A stretch of DNA of 64,000 nt from JANRLT01 sp041736895 (GCA_041736895.1 JBGSSS010000211.1:1-64000), one strand, 5' to 3'. Positions 34,370-43,338 are shown, counted from the first letter of the stretch. A program made the numbers and translations. The notes: generated by a model not told the origin, from the sequence alone.

Positions 34370-35983
34370 TTAGCGAATCAATGTCATTCGTTTGAAGTTG
34401 GGATAAAACGGGAATTTGAATGATAGCGAGCCGAGCGGAATTTCAAAGCTCCAACTGAAATCCCAAGCATGCGGCCAAAAGACATAGATGGCCTTGCCGA
34501 TCAATTGCCGCCGCTCGACATAGTTCTGTTGGCGCCAATACCGGCTATCGCTGCTCGAGGGGCTGTTGTCGCCAAGCATCAAAAACTGGTCCTTGTTGTC
34601 GTCCGGGGAATCGAGCAAGGAAATCGGACGCTGCAGACTATGCTGCGGTTCCTGCAGCATTGAATTGGCCCGATGTTCCTCGTGATTGATGTAATAGACA
34701 TCACGCAAGATTCGCAGATGGCTGACCGTCGCCGCGGTACCGCGCACGGCGATGCCACAGGGAGATTTATCCGTTGGCAGGTTTTGGCCGCGCACTGGAG
34801 TGAGTTCTACCTTGTGATTGTTCATCATGTCTGGATAGACGCTCGCCGCGGTGTCAAAGACCGGCTCGCCATCGATCAAGAGCCACAACTGACGATCAAC
34901 ATTGGCAAACAGGTACTTGCGCTTCCCTGACCCGCTCCAGCCAAGCTTGACCGGATCTGGTTTGAAACTTGGCAGGTCCGGAATCTCCAGCCGTGCGGTG
35001 CCGGCCTGAAGATCGAGGATCGCGTGAAACGCTTTGCCCCCTTTGATCAATTCGAGCGTGATTTCGCCGCCGTCGCCAGTGTTGGCGATCTCGGCTTCGA
35101 CCGCGATGTCGCCAACCCAATAATGTGCTTGCGAACCGTTGTAAGCATACTGATCTTCGATAAACCGCGGTTCAATGTCGGAGAATTTCATTGGCGGTTT
35201 GGCAAAGTAATCCCCCCAATTGTTGGGCAACGGCGAAAAATGTTGATAACGCAGCCAGGCTTGTTCCGCTGTTGCTTCCGGCACGCTGTATTGCCGGCCC
35301 GCTTGCTCTGTTTTCCACATCGCCGGTTTCTCCGGCGCGGTCCAGTCTTGCCAGCGCAGCGGCCAGCCGCGCTCGACGAAGCCCTCGAATAGATCGTCGT
35401 TGTCATAGACCTCTTGCAGCATCGCTTGCAACTTTTTGTGGTTGGGTTTGCGGGCGATCTCTTCAGCGCCGCTCGGCTCATTGTTCACCAGCTTCGTCGT
35501 AAAAATATCGCCGTTGCGGATCGCGAGTTGTTCCCCTGGCAAGCCGATCAGCCGTTTGATGTAATTGGTCTTGGCATCTTCGGGGTACTTGAAAACGATG
35601 ACATCCCAACGCTGCGGCGGATCGAAGTCGTAAAGAAATTTGTTGACCAAAATCCGATCGCCTGAATAGAGCGGTTGCTTGGCCACGAGTTGGTCGATGG
35701 TGAACTCGCAGTTCGGGCAAGTGGGAACGCCCGCTCCCCCGCGATAACCGAATCGATATTGATGTTTGCACTGCGGGCAGGCGATGTCGTAATGCTGGCC
35801 CATCAGCGTCGGGGCCATCGAACCGGTGGGAATGACAAAGGCTTCGACCAGAAACGTCTTGAAGATAAAAGCCAACATAAACGCCACGGCAATCGATTCG
35901 ACCGTTTCACGGAACGAGTCGAAGCTGCTGAGCGATTCCGAGGCGGGGCTTTTCATCGGGGAAGTCGGATTCGTGTCGAGCAT
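34370..35983 (-). CDS. lepB: Signal peptidase I with zinc-ribbon-like and large domain insertions
   Basis: Membrane serine protease that removes signal peptides. The N-terminal anchor (ESIAVAFMLAFIFKTFLVEA) leads to VIPTGSMAPTL with the nucleophile Ser55, and the base Lys115 is in GDRILVNKFLYDF. Between them lie two CPxC pairs (CPQC at 69-72, CPNC at 89-92), as in a zinc ribbon. After RWDVIVFKYPEDAKTNYIKR and LIGLPGEQLAIRNGDIF, about 200 residues follow before the C-terminal catalytic-box stretch (DQFLMLGDNSPSSSDSRYW). At 537 aa it is more than twice a minimal LepB. Planctomycete LepB proteins are often long, but I cannot check the zinc ribbon elsewhere. Confidence 0.9.
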   Translation of the reverse strand: MLDTNPTSPMKSPASESLSSFDSFRETVESIAVAFMLAFIFKTFLVEAFVIPTGSMAPTLMGQHYDIACPQCKHQYRFGYRGGAGVPTCPNCEFTIDQLVAKQPLYSGDRILVNKFLYDFDPPQRWDVIVFKYPEDAKTNYIKRLIGLPGEQLAIRNGDIFTTKLVNNEPSGAEEIARKPNHKKLQAMLQEVYDNDDLFEGFVERGWPLRWQDWTAPEKPAMWKTEQAGRQYSVPEATAEQAWLRYQHFSPLPNNWGDYFAKPPMKFSDIEPRFIEDQYAYNGSQAHYWVGDIAVEAEIANTGDGGEITLELIKGGKAFHAILDLQAGTARLEIPDLPSFKPDPVKLGWSGSGKRKYLFANVDRQLWLLIDGEPVFDTAASVYPDMMNNHKVELTPVRGQNLPTDKSPCGIAVRGTAATVSHLRILRDVYYINHEEHRANSMLQEPQHSLQRPISLLDSPDDNKDQFLMLGDNSPSSSDSRYWRQQNYVERRQLIGKAIYVFWPHAWDFSWSFEIPLGSLSFKFPFYPNFKRMTLIR

Positions 35984-36189
35984 CGGGATCTTAAAATTGG
36001 AGAAAGAAGAATGGCCGCTTCAAAACGGGCCTTATCATGACAGAAATGGAAAGAACTCAAAAGTCATGCAGGGGGCTCGGAGCTTACTTCGGCGGAAGTG
36101 TGGGGATCTTGTCAGATTTTCAAGAATTCCACTTTCGCTTGCCGTTTGGCAAAATCCGATCAAGATCGCACGGACTTTTCATAAAGCAT

Positions 36190-36366
36190 TTATTGGTATT
36201 GACTTAGGTCAATCGTAATGTGTCGCTCTTTGGGAATAATGCCACCAGGAATCGAAGCATCCAAAAACTTTGTTCTGTTAGAATGCCAATAGATTGCAAC
36301 GGTTGTATCGCCAATTATAATTTCGTTGTGGTTGCCGATTATGGAATTGAAAACAGGCGATTCCAT
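36190..36366 (-). CDS. Possible divergent CsrA-like small protein (58 aa)
   Basis: From ATG 36366 the frame reads MESPVFNSIIGNHNEIIIGD, then TTVAIYWHSNRTKFLDASIP and GGIIPKERHITIDLSQYQ. This resembles CsrA in order and spacing: GE-IxIGD, a TVxV strand, an N-x-[VR]xL segment, a P after A, and a closing KxRxI. It lacks the canonical LxR start (L4/R6) and has a one-residue insertion, so RNA binding is uncertain. Weak Shine-Dalgarno and a lower-GC setting add doubt. The frame extends upstream to 36426. It is divergent from the sigma-54 activator gene. It may also be spurious. Confidence 0.4.
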   Translation of the reverse strand: MESPVFNSIIGNHNEIIIGDTTVAIYWHSNRTKFLDASIPGGIIPKERHITIDLSQYQ

Positions 36367-36446
36367 CGTCGAGCAACCGGAACGTTTTGAACGAGTATCA
36401 CTTTTTGCACCGTGATGACGGGGCAAATTCGGCTATTGCCAGTGAT

Positions 36447-36487
36447 AACCTTGGAGGGATGGCCGCCTTTTATTGGCCAGCAAGGTT
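36447..36487 (+). promoter_or_regulatory. Leader hairpin that covers the ribosome site of the sigma-54 activator gene
   Basis: AACCTTG (36447-36453) pairs with CAAGGTT (36481-36487), and TGGCC (36460-36464) with GGCCA (36475-36479). The AAGG of the right arm is the only ribosome-site-like sequence before ATG 36488, so the stem would hide it. The internal loop GAGGGA holds GGA motifs of the sort CsrA proteins bind. Confidence 0.5.
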
Positions 36488-37495
36488 ATGAATCAGTCAA
36501 CTACTGCGCTTTTCCCAAAGCCACTCGGATGGACTCCGCCGGAACAGCCGGGGGGGATCCTCTTGGGCAATAGTCCCAGCATGCGCCGGATCAGCCGGCA
36601 CTTGGAACGCGCTTCGGAAGTTCAATGCACCGTCTTGATCTCGGGCGAGACCGGTACCGGGAAAGAAGTTCTCGCGCGGATGCTGCATCGCGCTGGTCCG
36701 CGTGCGGAAAAGCCGTTCATTCCGGTCAACTGCGCCGCCTTGACGCCGAGCTTGGCCGAAAGCCAATTGTTTGGCCATGAAAAGGGTTCGTTTACCGGCG
36801 CCGCCGGCAGTTCGCTGGGCGTGTTTCGTGCGGCTGGCCAGGGAATCGTCTTTCTCGACGAAATTGGCGAAATGCCGCTGGAGCTGCAAGCCAAATTGCT
36901 CCGTGTCTTGCAAGAAGGCGAGCTCACTCCGGTCGGCGCTTCAGTCCCCGTCAAGATCGATGCCCAAATCATCGCCGCGACGAATCGCCATTTGGAAAAC
37001 GAAGTCGCCAAGAAAACATTCCGCGAAGATCTCTACTATCGTTTGAACATGGTCGAGCTCCGCTTGCCGGCGCTTCGCGAGCGGATCGACGACATTCCGG
37101 GCTTTATCCAATACTTCTCGCGCCAATACGCCCAGCGGTATCAACGCGAGGAATGGACTCCCTCGACGGAAATCGTCGAGCAATTTTGTCTGTACGATTG
37201 GCCGGGTAACATCCGGCAATTGGCGCATACGATCGAGCAAGCGTATGTGCTCGAGATCGAGCCCGAACTGCCCACGGGTTCGGAAGCTCCGCCAACCTCA
37301 TCGCCCAATCGGCTGCCGTATTTGAATCTCGATAAGCTGCGCAGCGAAGCGCTCCGCCAAGCCATGCTTCTCACGCGCGGGCATAAAGGCCGCGCCGCGG
37401 AGTTGCTCGGCGTGCATCCCAACACGCTGACCCGCATGATTCAAGAATCGAAGCAAGCCGGCAAACGCATGAAGCCGCTGGATGAAACTCGCTAG
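36488..37495 (+). CDS. Sigma-54 interacting transcriptional activator without receiver domain
   Basis: AAA+ enhancer-binding protein of 335 residues from ATG 36488. The Walker A is LISGETGTGKEVLARMLHRA, followed by LFGHEKGSFTGAAGSS (the GAFTGA loop, here GSFTGA, which touches sigma-54), IVFLDEIGEMPLELQAKLLR and the arginine-finger region REDLYYRLNMVELRLPALRE. The C-terminus holds a Fis-type helix-turn-helix (KGRAAELLGVHPNTLTRMIQ). With no N-terminal sensor or receiver it may be controlled by expression level, which fits the leader hairpin. It is followed after 375 bp by the secretin gene. Confidence 0.9.
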   Translation: MNQSTTALFPKPLGWTPPEQPGGILLGNSPSMRRISRHLERASEVQCTVLISGETGTGKEVLARMLHRAGPRAEKPFIPVNCAALTPSLAESQLFGHEKGSFTGAAGSSLGVFRAAGQGIVFLDEIGEMPLELQAKLLRVLQEGELTPVGASVPVKIDAQIIAATNRHLENEVAKKTFREDLYYRLNMVELRLPALRERIDDIPGFIQYFSRQYAQRYQREEWTPSTEIVEQFCLYDWPGNIRQLAHTIEQAYVLEIEPELPTGSEAPPTSSPNRLPYLNLDKLRSEALRQAMLLTRGHKGRAAELLGVHPNTLTRMIQESKQAGKRMKPLDETR

Positions 37496-37870
37496 CAGCA
37501 GTTTTCCCTTGCATTTCGTGAGCGAAAGACCGCAATAATTCTGCTTATAGATACTCACTCGTTGGAAATCTTGCGCGATTTCGAAAATTCTTTGCACCGG
37601 GTCCGATTCTGCTCTTGACCCGCTTTTTCCTAGCCCGTATTTCTCTCGCCCTTGTCGTGTCATGTTCCACGGCGTCATTCCCGGGCAATCGGGATGAATG
37701 CTGCCAGTGTGAAATTTCGTGAGTGCTGTGTCTCGCCGGCAGTTGCCGTGAGAAGCTAGGCCCGCGAGCAGAACGTCGACTCGACAAGGGGAGCAGGCGA
37801 ATATTCGGAATGGATTCCGATCCGCCAGACGATCCCTAGGCGACTTGATTCTCATTGAGGAGAACCTGGT
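37496..37870. other. 375-bp leader region of the secretin gene
   Basis: No gene is supported. I looked for a sigma-54 -24/-12 element (GG, ten bases, GC in TGGC...TTGC context) and saw no convincing match. A strong Shine-Dalgarno (GAGGAG at 37857-37862) precedes the secretin start. Confidence 0.5.
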
Positions 37871-40800
37871 TTGAATACGACCACTTTCTCAACCCGTTGC
37901 GGTTGGGCTTGGCTGAGCCTTTGCCTTACCATCCTGCCGTGCTGCACGACGCTGCATGGCCGCGAGCTAGCTCCCGCGGCCGCCTCGAGTCCGGCGAGCA
38001 CGCAACAGGAAGCGGACCAACTGCTAGCGCAGGCACGCCGCGCGATCAACGAGGGGAACCTCGAAATCGCCGGGTCGTTCCTGACGCGAGCGGAGTCGCT
38101 CCAACCCAAGTACCCGGTCTATCACTTGGGCGAGACGCCCAAGAAGATTCGCGACGACTTGCAAAAGCTGCAAGCCGCGGCCCCGGCTCGCACGCCCGCC
38201 GGCCCCGAAGCTCAACCGCTCAATCGCGCGGCGGCTCCGAGCAGCTATGCGATGCAGCCCGCTGGTTCTGTGCAACAAGCCGGCGGCAGCATGCCGCAAT
38301 CGGGCCAAGTGATGCCTTCGTACTACACCGGCGCTAACGACCAAAGCCGCGTGCAACTCGCGACGAACACGACGCCCGCGCCGCAAAACAATTTGCTGTT
38401 GGGTGCTCCGGCGAATGCTCCGACACTCACGGCTCCAGCGGCGCAGCCAACACCGGCAGCAGCACCCGCGGTGAATCTGTTGGTTCGCCAAGAAACATTG
38501 CCGCCGGGCAATCCCGCGAGCACGATGACACCTCCGTCGATGCCAACGACGATGCCCGCGGCGCAACCTGCGGCGGCTCCGACGACGCAATACGGAATGC
38601 CAAGCATTACTCCGCCGGCAACTGGTTACAACAACCTGCTTCCGGCCCAAGCCCTTGAAGCTGCGCCGAGCAAGGCGCTGCAACTACTCACCGCCGGCGA
38701 AAAGGCCCTGCAAGAAGGAAACAGCGACGCGGCTCTGAAGTCCTTCCGCGAAGCTTACACGATGCAAAGTGAGCTAGACGGCAATGCCCGCACTCGGTTG
38801 CAAGATCATCTGCGGATGCTGGCAAAGCCAGCGGCCGCGGCTCCGGCGCCGACGAATCTGCAAGGGGCGGAAACCAGCCAGCAAGTCCTGGTCCGCCAGA
38901 TCTCGGCCGATGTTTCGCGGACGCAAACGCAAGCCCGCGAGCTGATGATGCGTGATCCCAAGAAATCGCTTGAACTGCTGAAGGCGGCCAAGGAAAAGTA
39001 CGCCGGGGCGACCGTCGATGCAGCGACCAAGGATCTGATCCAGAAGCGTTTGGATCTGAGCATCAACGAGACGCAAAAATTCCTCGACGCCAACCGCCAT
39101 CAGATCGAACTCGACGAAAAGAACGACAGCGTCCGCGACGACGTGAAGCGCGATCAACAGCACAAGATCGAAGTCGATGAAAAGCTGGCTCGGCTGATCA
39201 CTGATTTCAACAAGCTGATCGACGAGCAACGCTTCGCCGAAGCGGTCGTCCTGGCCAAGCGGGCCAACGAAATGGCTCCCGATAATCCGGTCGTCGTGCA
39301 ATTGCAACGCCAGGCAAAGATGGCCTTTCGGATGGGTCAAGAAACAGAGATTCGTCAGCTCAAGGAAGAAAGAGTCTGGGGGGCGTATGTGGATGTCGAT
39401 CGTTCGTCGATTCCACACGCCGGACCGGACTATCAACACGGCGACATCAACGATTGGCGGCGGCTCACTGGCTCGCGTGCCGAACGCTTCGCACAACAAT
39501 CGGCGCTCCGCCGCACGCCCAAGGAGCGCGAGATCGAGCAACGCCTGAATACGCCGATCATGATCAACAGCGAGAACAAACCGCTGCGCGAAGTGATCGA
39601 CTACCTCGAGAAAGTCTCGAACATCAACATCCATCTCGACGAAGCCGGCTTGATGGCCGAAAACGTCGATAGCAATGTCCCGGTCACGCTGAAACTCAAT
39701 AGCGAAATCCCGCTCAAGAGCGTCTTCAACCTGATCCTACCTAAGTATCGCTTGAACTACGTCATCAAGAACGACGTGCTGATGATTACGAGCGAAGACA
39801 AGACCAAGGGTCTCGTCTACACGGTCAGCTACCAGGTTGCCGACTTGGTGATCCCGATCCCGAACTTTGTGCCGACCGGCAACGAAGGCATGGTCGGTGC
39901 GTTGGGCAAGGCGTACATGCAAGCGGCGATCGGACGCAGCATCGGCAACAACGGCGGCTACATGCCGACGCTGCCAGCGATGCCGATTCAAGTCGCCGCC
40001 ACCGGCAACGGCGAAAGCACGACAGCCGAAATGCATCCGGCCCTGGCCCAGCAAATGCCAAACAATGCCGGCTTTGGCCGCGGTTTCGGCGGCAACGGTC
40101 CGGTCCAGGGCCAGCCGCAGCCGATGCAATTCGGACCCGGCGGCATGGGGGGCGGCAACCAGGCCGACTTCGACTCGCTGATCCAATTGATCCAATCGAC
40201 CGTGCAGCCGACCACCTGGAAGGCCAACGGCGGCCAGGGCGACGTTGCTCCGTTTGAAACGAACCTGACCCTCGTCGTGAGCAATACGCAAGAAGTCCAT
40301 GAGCAGCTTGCGGACCTGCTGCAACAGCTCCGCCGACTGCAAGATTTGCAAGTCACGATCGAAGTCCGCTTCATCACGCTCTCGGATCAATTCTTTGAGC
40401 GGATCGGCATCGACTTTGACTTTACGATCGACAGCAACGTGGCGGTGGCCAACTTGAACAACAACGGCGGCAACAGCCAAGTTGTCGGCTTGGACCCCTC
40501 GAGTGCCACCAGCACCACCGGCCCGATCTTGTCTCCGACGTTGAACCTTCCGTTCTCGCAGGGCGGATTCACCGAAGGCACCGTCCCGGCGTTCCCGGGC
40601 ATCGGGTTCAATCCGGCGACCGCGGGGACGTTTGGGTTTGCGATCTTGAGCGATATCGAAGCGTTCTTCCTGATCCAAGCGGCTCAGGGCGATTCGCGCA
40701 GCAATATCTTGCAAGCTCCGAAGGTCACCTTGTTCAACGGGCAATCAGCGTTCATCTCGGATACGTCGCAGCGTCCGTTCGTGACCAGTATTATCCCGGT

Positions 40801-41332
40801 CGTCGGCGACTTTGCCGCGGCTCAGCAGCCGGTCATCGTCGTCCTCAGCGAAGGCACCTCGCTCACGGTGCAAGCCGTCGTGAGCAACGACCGCCGCTTT
40901 GTCCGACTCACCGTGGTGCCGTTCTTTAGCCAGATCGGCGACGTCGAAGAGTTCACCTTCAGCGGCAGCAAGACCAGCACGAGCAAGGATAGCGAAGCCG
41001 AAAGCGGCGTGGACGACAGCAAGTCCAAGAGCAAGGACGTCACCACGGTCACCGAAGGCACGACGGTGCAGTTGCCGACATTCGCCTTTACCACGGTCAC
41101 GACAACAGTCAGCGTGCCCGACGGCGGCACGGTGCTCCTGGGCGGCATCAAACGGATGTCCGAAGGGCGCAACGAACGCGGCATCCCGATCCTCAGCAAG
41201 CTGCCGTACATCAACCGGTTGTTCAAGAACGTCGGCATCGGCCGGACGACAAACAGCTTGATGATGATGGTCACACCGCGGATCATTATCCAAGAAGAAG
41301 AAGAAGACCGGCTGCTCGGCACCGCCGGCTAG
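37871..41332 (+). CDS. Secretin (type II/III secretion or type IV pilus outer-membrane pore family)
   Basis: 1153 residues; TTG start at 37871 backed by GAGGAG. A signal sequence (WAWLSLCLTILPCCTTLHG) leads to a long Ala/Pro/Gln-rich and helical N-terminal half (about 30-510) with repeated EADQLLAQARRAINEGNLE-like TPR-type helices. Next comes a short-N/STN-like domain (KPLREVIDYLEKVSNINIHL), a Gly/Asn/Gln-rich insertion (about 690-760) and the secretin domain with VTIEVRFITLSDQFFERIGI, NILQAPKVTLFNGQSAF and VPDGGTVLLGGIKR. The VPDG-GTVLLGG stretch is a classic secretin mark. A strong terminator follows. No pilus or secretion partners are adjacent. Confidence 0.92.
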   Translation: MNTTTFSTRCGWAWLSLCLTILPCCTTLHGRELAPAAASSPASTQQEADQLLAQARRAINEGNLEIAGSFLTRAESLQPKYPVYHLGETPKKIRDDLQKLQAAAPARTPAGPEAQPLNRAAAPSSYAMQPAGSVQQAGGSMPQSGQVMPSYYTGANDQSRVQLATNTTPAPQNNLLLGAPANAPTLTAPAAQPTPAAAPAVNLLVRQETLPPGNPASTMTPPSMPTTMPAAQPAAAPTTQYGMPSITPPATGYNNLLPAQALEAAPSKALQLLTAGEKALQEGNSDAALKSFREAYTMQSELDGNARTRLQDHLRMLAKPAAAAPAPTNLQGAETSQQVLVRQISADVSRTQTQARELMMRDPKKSLELLKAAKEKYAGATVDAATKDLIQKRLDLSINETQKFLDANRHQIELDEKNDSVRDDVKRDQQHKIEVDEKLARLITDFNKLIDEQRFAEAVVLAKRANEMAPDNPVVVQLQRQAKMAFRMGQETEIRQLKEERVWGAYVDVDRSSIPHAGPDYQHGDINDWRRLTGSRAERFAQQSALRRTPKEREIEQRLNTPIMINSENKPLREVIDYLEKVSNINIHLDEAGLMAENVDSNVPVTLKLNSEIPLKSVFNLILPKYRLNYVIKNDVLMITSEDKTKGLVYTVSYQVADLVIPIPNFVPTGNEGMVGALGKAYMQAAIGRSIGNNGGYMPTLPAMPIQVAATGNGESTTAEMHPALAQQMPNNAGFGRGFGGNGPVQGQPQPMQFGPGGMGGGNQADFDSLIQLIQSTVQPTTWKANGGQGDVAPFETNLTLVVSNTQEVHEQLADLLQQLRRLQDLQVTIEVRFITLSDQFFERIGIDFDFTIDSNVAVANLNNNGGNSQVVGLDPSSATSTTGPILSPTLNLPFSQGGFTEGTVPAFPGIGFNPATAGTFGFAILSDIEAFFLIQAAQGDSRSNILQAPKVTLFNGQSAFISDTSQRPFVTSIIPVVGDFAAAQQPVIVVLSEGTSLTVQAVVSNDRRFVRLTVVPFFSQIGDVEEFTFSGSKTSTSKDSEAESGVDDSKSKSKDVTTVTEGTTVQLPTFAFTTVTTTVSVPDGGTVLLGGIKRMSEGRNERGIPILSKLPYINRLFKNVGIGRTTNSLMMMVTPRIIIQEEEEDRLLGTAG

Positions 41333-41359
41333 TCGAGACTCCTCAAATCGAATCCCCCC

Positions 41360-41397
41360 AAGCCGCGTCACTTGCTCCAAGTGACGCGGCTTTTTTT
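41360..41397 (+). terminator. Rho-independent terminator of the secretin gene
   Basis: AGCCGCGTCACTTG pairs with AAGTGACGCGGCT (41361-41391) and is followed by a run of seven T (41391-41397), 28 bp after the stop. Confidence 0.92.
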
Positions 41398-41755
41398 GTT
41401 GCGTATGTCGTCCGCGAAAATTCTGCCCCTCAAGTGAAAGACATACCCACTAGAAACCTGTCTGGCTCCCTCCCCCATGCGGGGAGGGCTGGGGAGGGGG
41501 TTTTGCGCGTGAGAAGACCTAACGACTCCGCTTTTCAAATGAAAAGTCACATCGCGTAAATTTCCACGCATCCAGTCATTATCAATAGCAAGCAAACAGA
41601 AGCCGCCTCTCGAATCTTGCCCACTCTGGGGGCGGGAAGCAGACGGCATTTTCTTCGTAGTGCGTCGCATCTATCCCGCGGCCTCTATCATTCAACCAAC
41701 GCGCCTCGTTAGGCAACAGGATCGTGACTTGATAAACTAATTGCTTTACGTCCCA
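41398..41755. other. Gene-free region before the DUF423 gene
   Basis: 358 bp. It includes a C/G-rich hairpin CCCTCCCCCATGCGGGGAGG (41469-41488) followed by GGGCTGGGGAGGGGG, a common intergenic motif in GC-rich bacteria. Nothing gene-like is supported. Confidence 0.5.
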
Positions 41756-42157
41756 ATGACTGAATACGAAAATGCAATGCGCTCTAGCTGGTTGATCTTG
41801 GGTATTCTCTTCGCCGCAGCCGCAGTCGGCATCGGCGCATTCGGCGCGCACGGCTTGAAGAAACACATCGCCGAAGAACAGCTCGCCATCTTTGAAATTG
41901 GCGTTCGCTACCAGATGTATCACGCCCTCGGGTTGATCGCCGTCGCGATTTGGTCGCAGCTCTCGAAACCCGCTCAGAACATTCGCAACATCGGAATTTG
42001 CTTTAGTCTGGGCATTCTGATTTTCAGCGGCAGTCTTTACACCTTGGCCATGACTGACGTGAAGATGTGGGGCATGGTGACTCCAGTGGGAGGAGTGTTG
42101 TTCCTGATCGGCTGGGGGATCTGGGCCAGACAGGTGAGCAGCCTGGATGAGGATTAG
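41756..42157 (+). CDS. DUF423 membrane protein
   Basis: Small integral membrane protein with four predicted helices. The DUF423 motif GAFGAHGLKKHI occurs near the N-terminus (GIGAFGAHGLKKHIAEEQLA), then YQMYHALGLIAVAIW, GILIFSGSLYTLAM and TPVGGVLFLIGWGIWA. Family function is unknown. ATG 41756 (MTEYENAMRSS) or ATG 41777 (MRSSWLILG) are both possible, the second matching more closely the usual DUF423 start. It is convergent with tsaD with a two-hairpin repeat between. Confidence 0.88.
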   Translation: MTEYENAMRSSWLILGILFAAAAVGIGAFGAHGLKKHIAEEQLAIFEIGVRYQMYHALGLIAVAIWSQLSKPAQNIRNIGICFSLGILIFSGSLYTLAMTDVKMWGMVTPVGGVLFLIGWGIWARQVSSLDED

Positions 42158-42161
42158 CGGA

Positions 42162-42290
42162 GTAGGTGCGGCTGTGCCGCACAGAGGACGAACTCTCCAA
42201 TTCGAAACGTTACGCAGACCATGGTGCTTGGCCTGCGCGATCGAACCTGCTGGCAGCGTCTTGCGTTTGCCCGGCACAGCCGGGCCTACC
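42162..42290. repeat. Two-hairpin element, inverted copy 2
   Basis: The left hairpin GTAGGTGCGGCTGTGCCGCA (42162-42182) and right hairpin GCCCGGCACAGCCGGGCCTA (42269-42290) equal the reverse complement of the right and left hairpins of 17424-17564. The spacer length is similar, and the middle retains partial similarity in the inverted orientation. Confidence 0.8.
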
Positions 42291-43305
42291 GCTCTAACCC
42301 CGGCACGATATCGCAATCGAGCGACTCAAACAGCCCGGCACGATAACGTTCGATGGCCAGCGCGCCCATCACCGCATTGTCGGTACACAGCGCCGGCGGC
42401 GGGATGATCAGCTCAATCCCGTGCTTTTCGCAAGCGGCGGCCAATTGCGCGCCGATCGTTTTATTCGCCGCGACCCCGCCGGCGAAGCAGAGCCGATCCA
42501 AGCGCTCGCGGCGGACGGCTTGCAGCGCCTTGCCGACCAGGCAATCGGCCACGGCCGCTTGAAAACTGGCCGCAATGTCGTTGACCAGTTGCTCCGGCAG
42601 CGGCGGCTTGGGCAACTCCGTGCCTTGCGGCGCGAGCGAGTAGCGAACCGCCGTTTTGAGGCCGCTGAAACTGAAATCGAGCCGTTCTTCTTTCAAGAAC
42701 GAACGCGGGAACGGATACGCCCGCGGGTTGCCCTGCTTGGACGCACGTTCCAGCGCCGGCCCGCCGGGGTAAGGCAGCCCCAGCATCGCCGCGACCTTGT
42801 CAAAGGACTCACCCGCCGCATCGTCGATTGTTCCGCCGAGCAGCGTGAAGTCGAGCGGACTGCGGCAGCGATAGAGACTCGTGTGCCCGCCGCTCGCGAC
42901 AAGCCCCACGCAAGGAAAGATCTCGCGCCCCGCGGCGATCCGGCCGGCGTAGATATGGCCTTGCAGGTGATTGATCGCAATCAGCGGCAGCCGCAACGCC
43001 ACGGCGAGGGCTTTTGCCGCGGCGACACCGACAAGCAACGATCCGGCCAAGCCTGGACGATTCGCCACGGCGATGGCTTGCAGTTCGTTGGCGCGCAGGC
43101 CAGCGCGTTGGAGTGTTTCCTGCACGACCGGATAGATCCGTTCGACATGCGCGCGCGAAGCAAGTTCCGGCACGACGCCGCCGTATTCGGCGTGCAGTTT
43201 TTCCTGCGACGCGACGACGGAGCTCAGCACTTCAAGATTCTCGTTGACGACCGCTGCCGCTGTTTCGTCGCAGGTGGTTTCGAGGGTGAGGATCAGGGCG
43301 GGCAT
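42286..43305 (-). CDS. tsaD: tRNA N6-adenosine threonylcarbamoyltransferase TsaD
   Basis: Adds threonylcarbamoyl to A37 of ANN-reading tRNAs together with TsaB and TsaE. Conserved marks are ILTLETTCDETAAAVV, LHAEYGGVVPELASRAHVER, the metal-site INHLQGHIYAG, CVGLVASGGHTSLYR, GGTIDDAAGESFDKVAAMLG and CTDNAVMGALAIERY (metal Asp). Length 339 aa is normal. Its end overlaps the right arm of the repeat at 42162-42290 by a few bases. Confidence 0.97.
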   Translation of the reverse strand: MPALILTLETTCDETAAAVVNENLEVLSSVVASQEKLHAEYGGVVPELASRAHVERIYPVVQETLQRAGLRANELQAIAVANRPGLAGSLLVGVAAAKALAVALRLPLIAINHLQGHIYAGRIAAGREIFPCVGLVASGGHTSLYRCRSPLDFTLLGGTIDDAAGESFDKVAAMLGLPYPGGPALERASKQGNPRAYPFPRSFLKEERLDFSFSGLKTAVRYSLAPQGTELPKPPLPEQLVNDIAASFQAAVADCLVGKALQAVRRERLDRLCFAGGVAANKTIGAQLAAACEKHGIELIIPPPALCTDNAVMGALAIERYRAGLFESLDCDIVPGLER

Positions 43306-43338
43306 GCGAACGCGAACGTGAAAGCAAACAGGTCCATC

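Noticed and set aside
37496..37870. Sigma-54 promoter ahead of the secretin
   Set aside because: TTGGAAATCTTGC near 37560 has the bases but the GG-to-GC spacing is wrong (7 instead of 10).
39737..40744. 335-aa open frame on the minus strand
   Set aside because: Antisense to the conserved secretin domain; no motif of its own.
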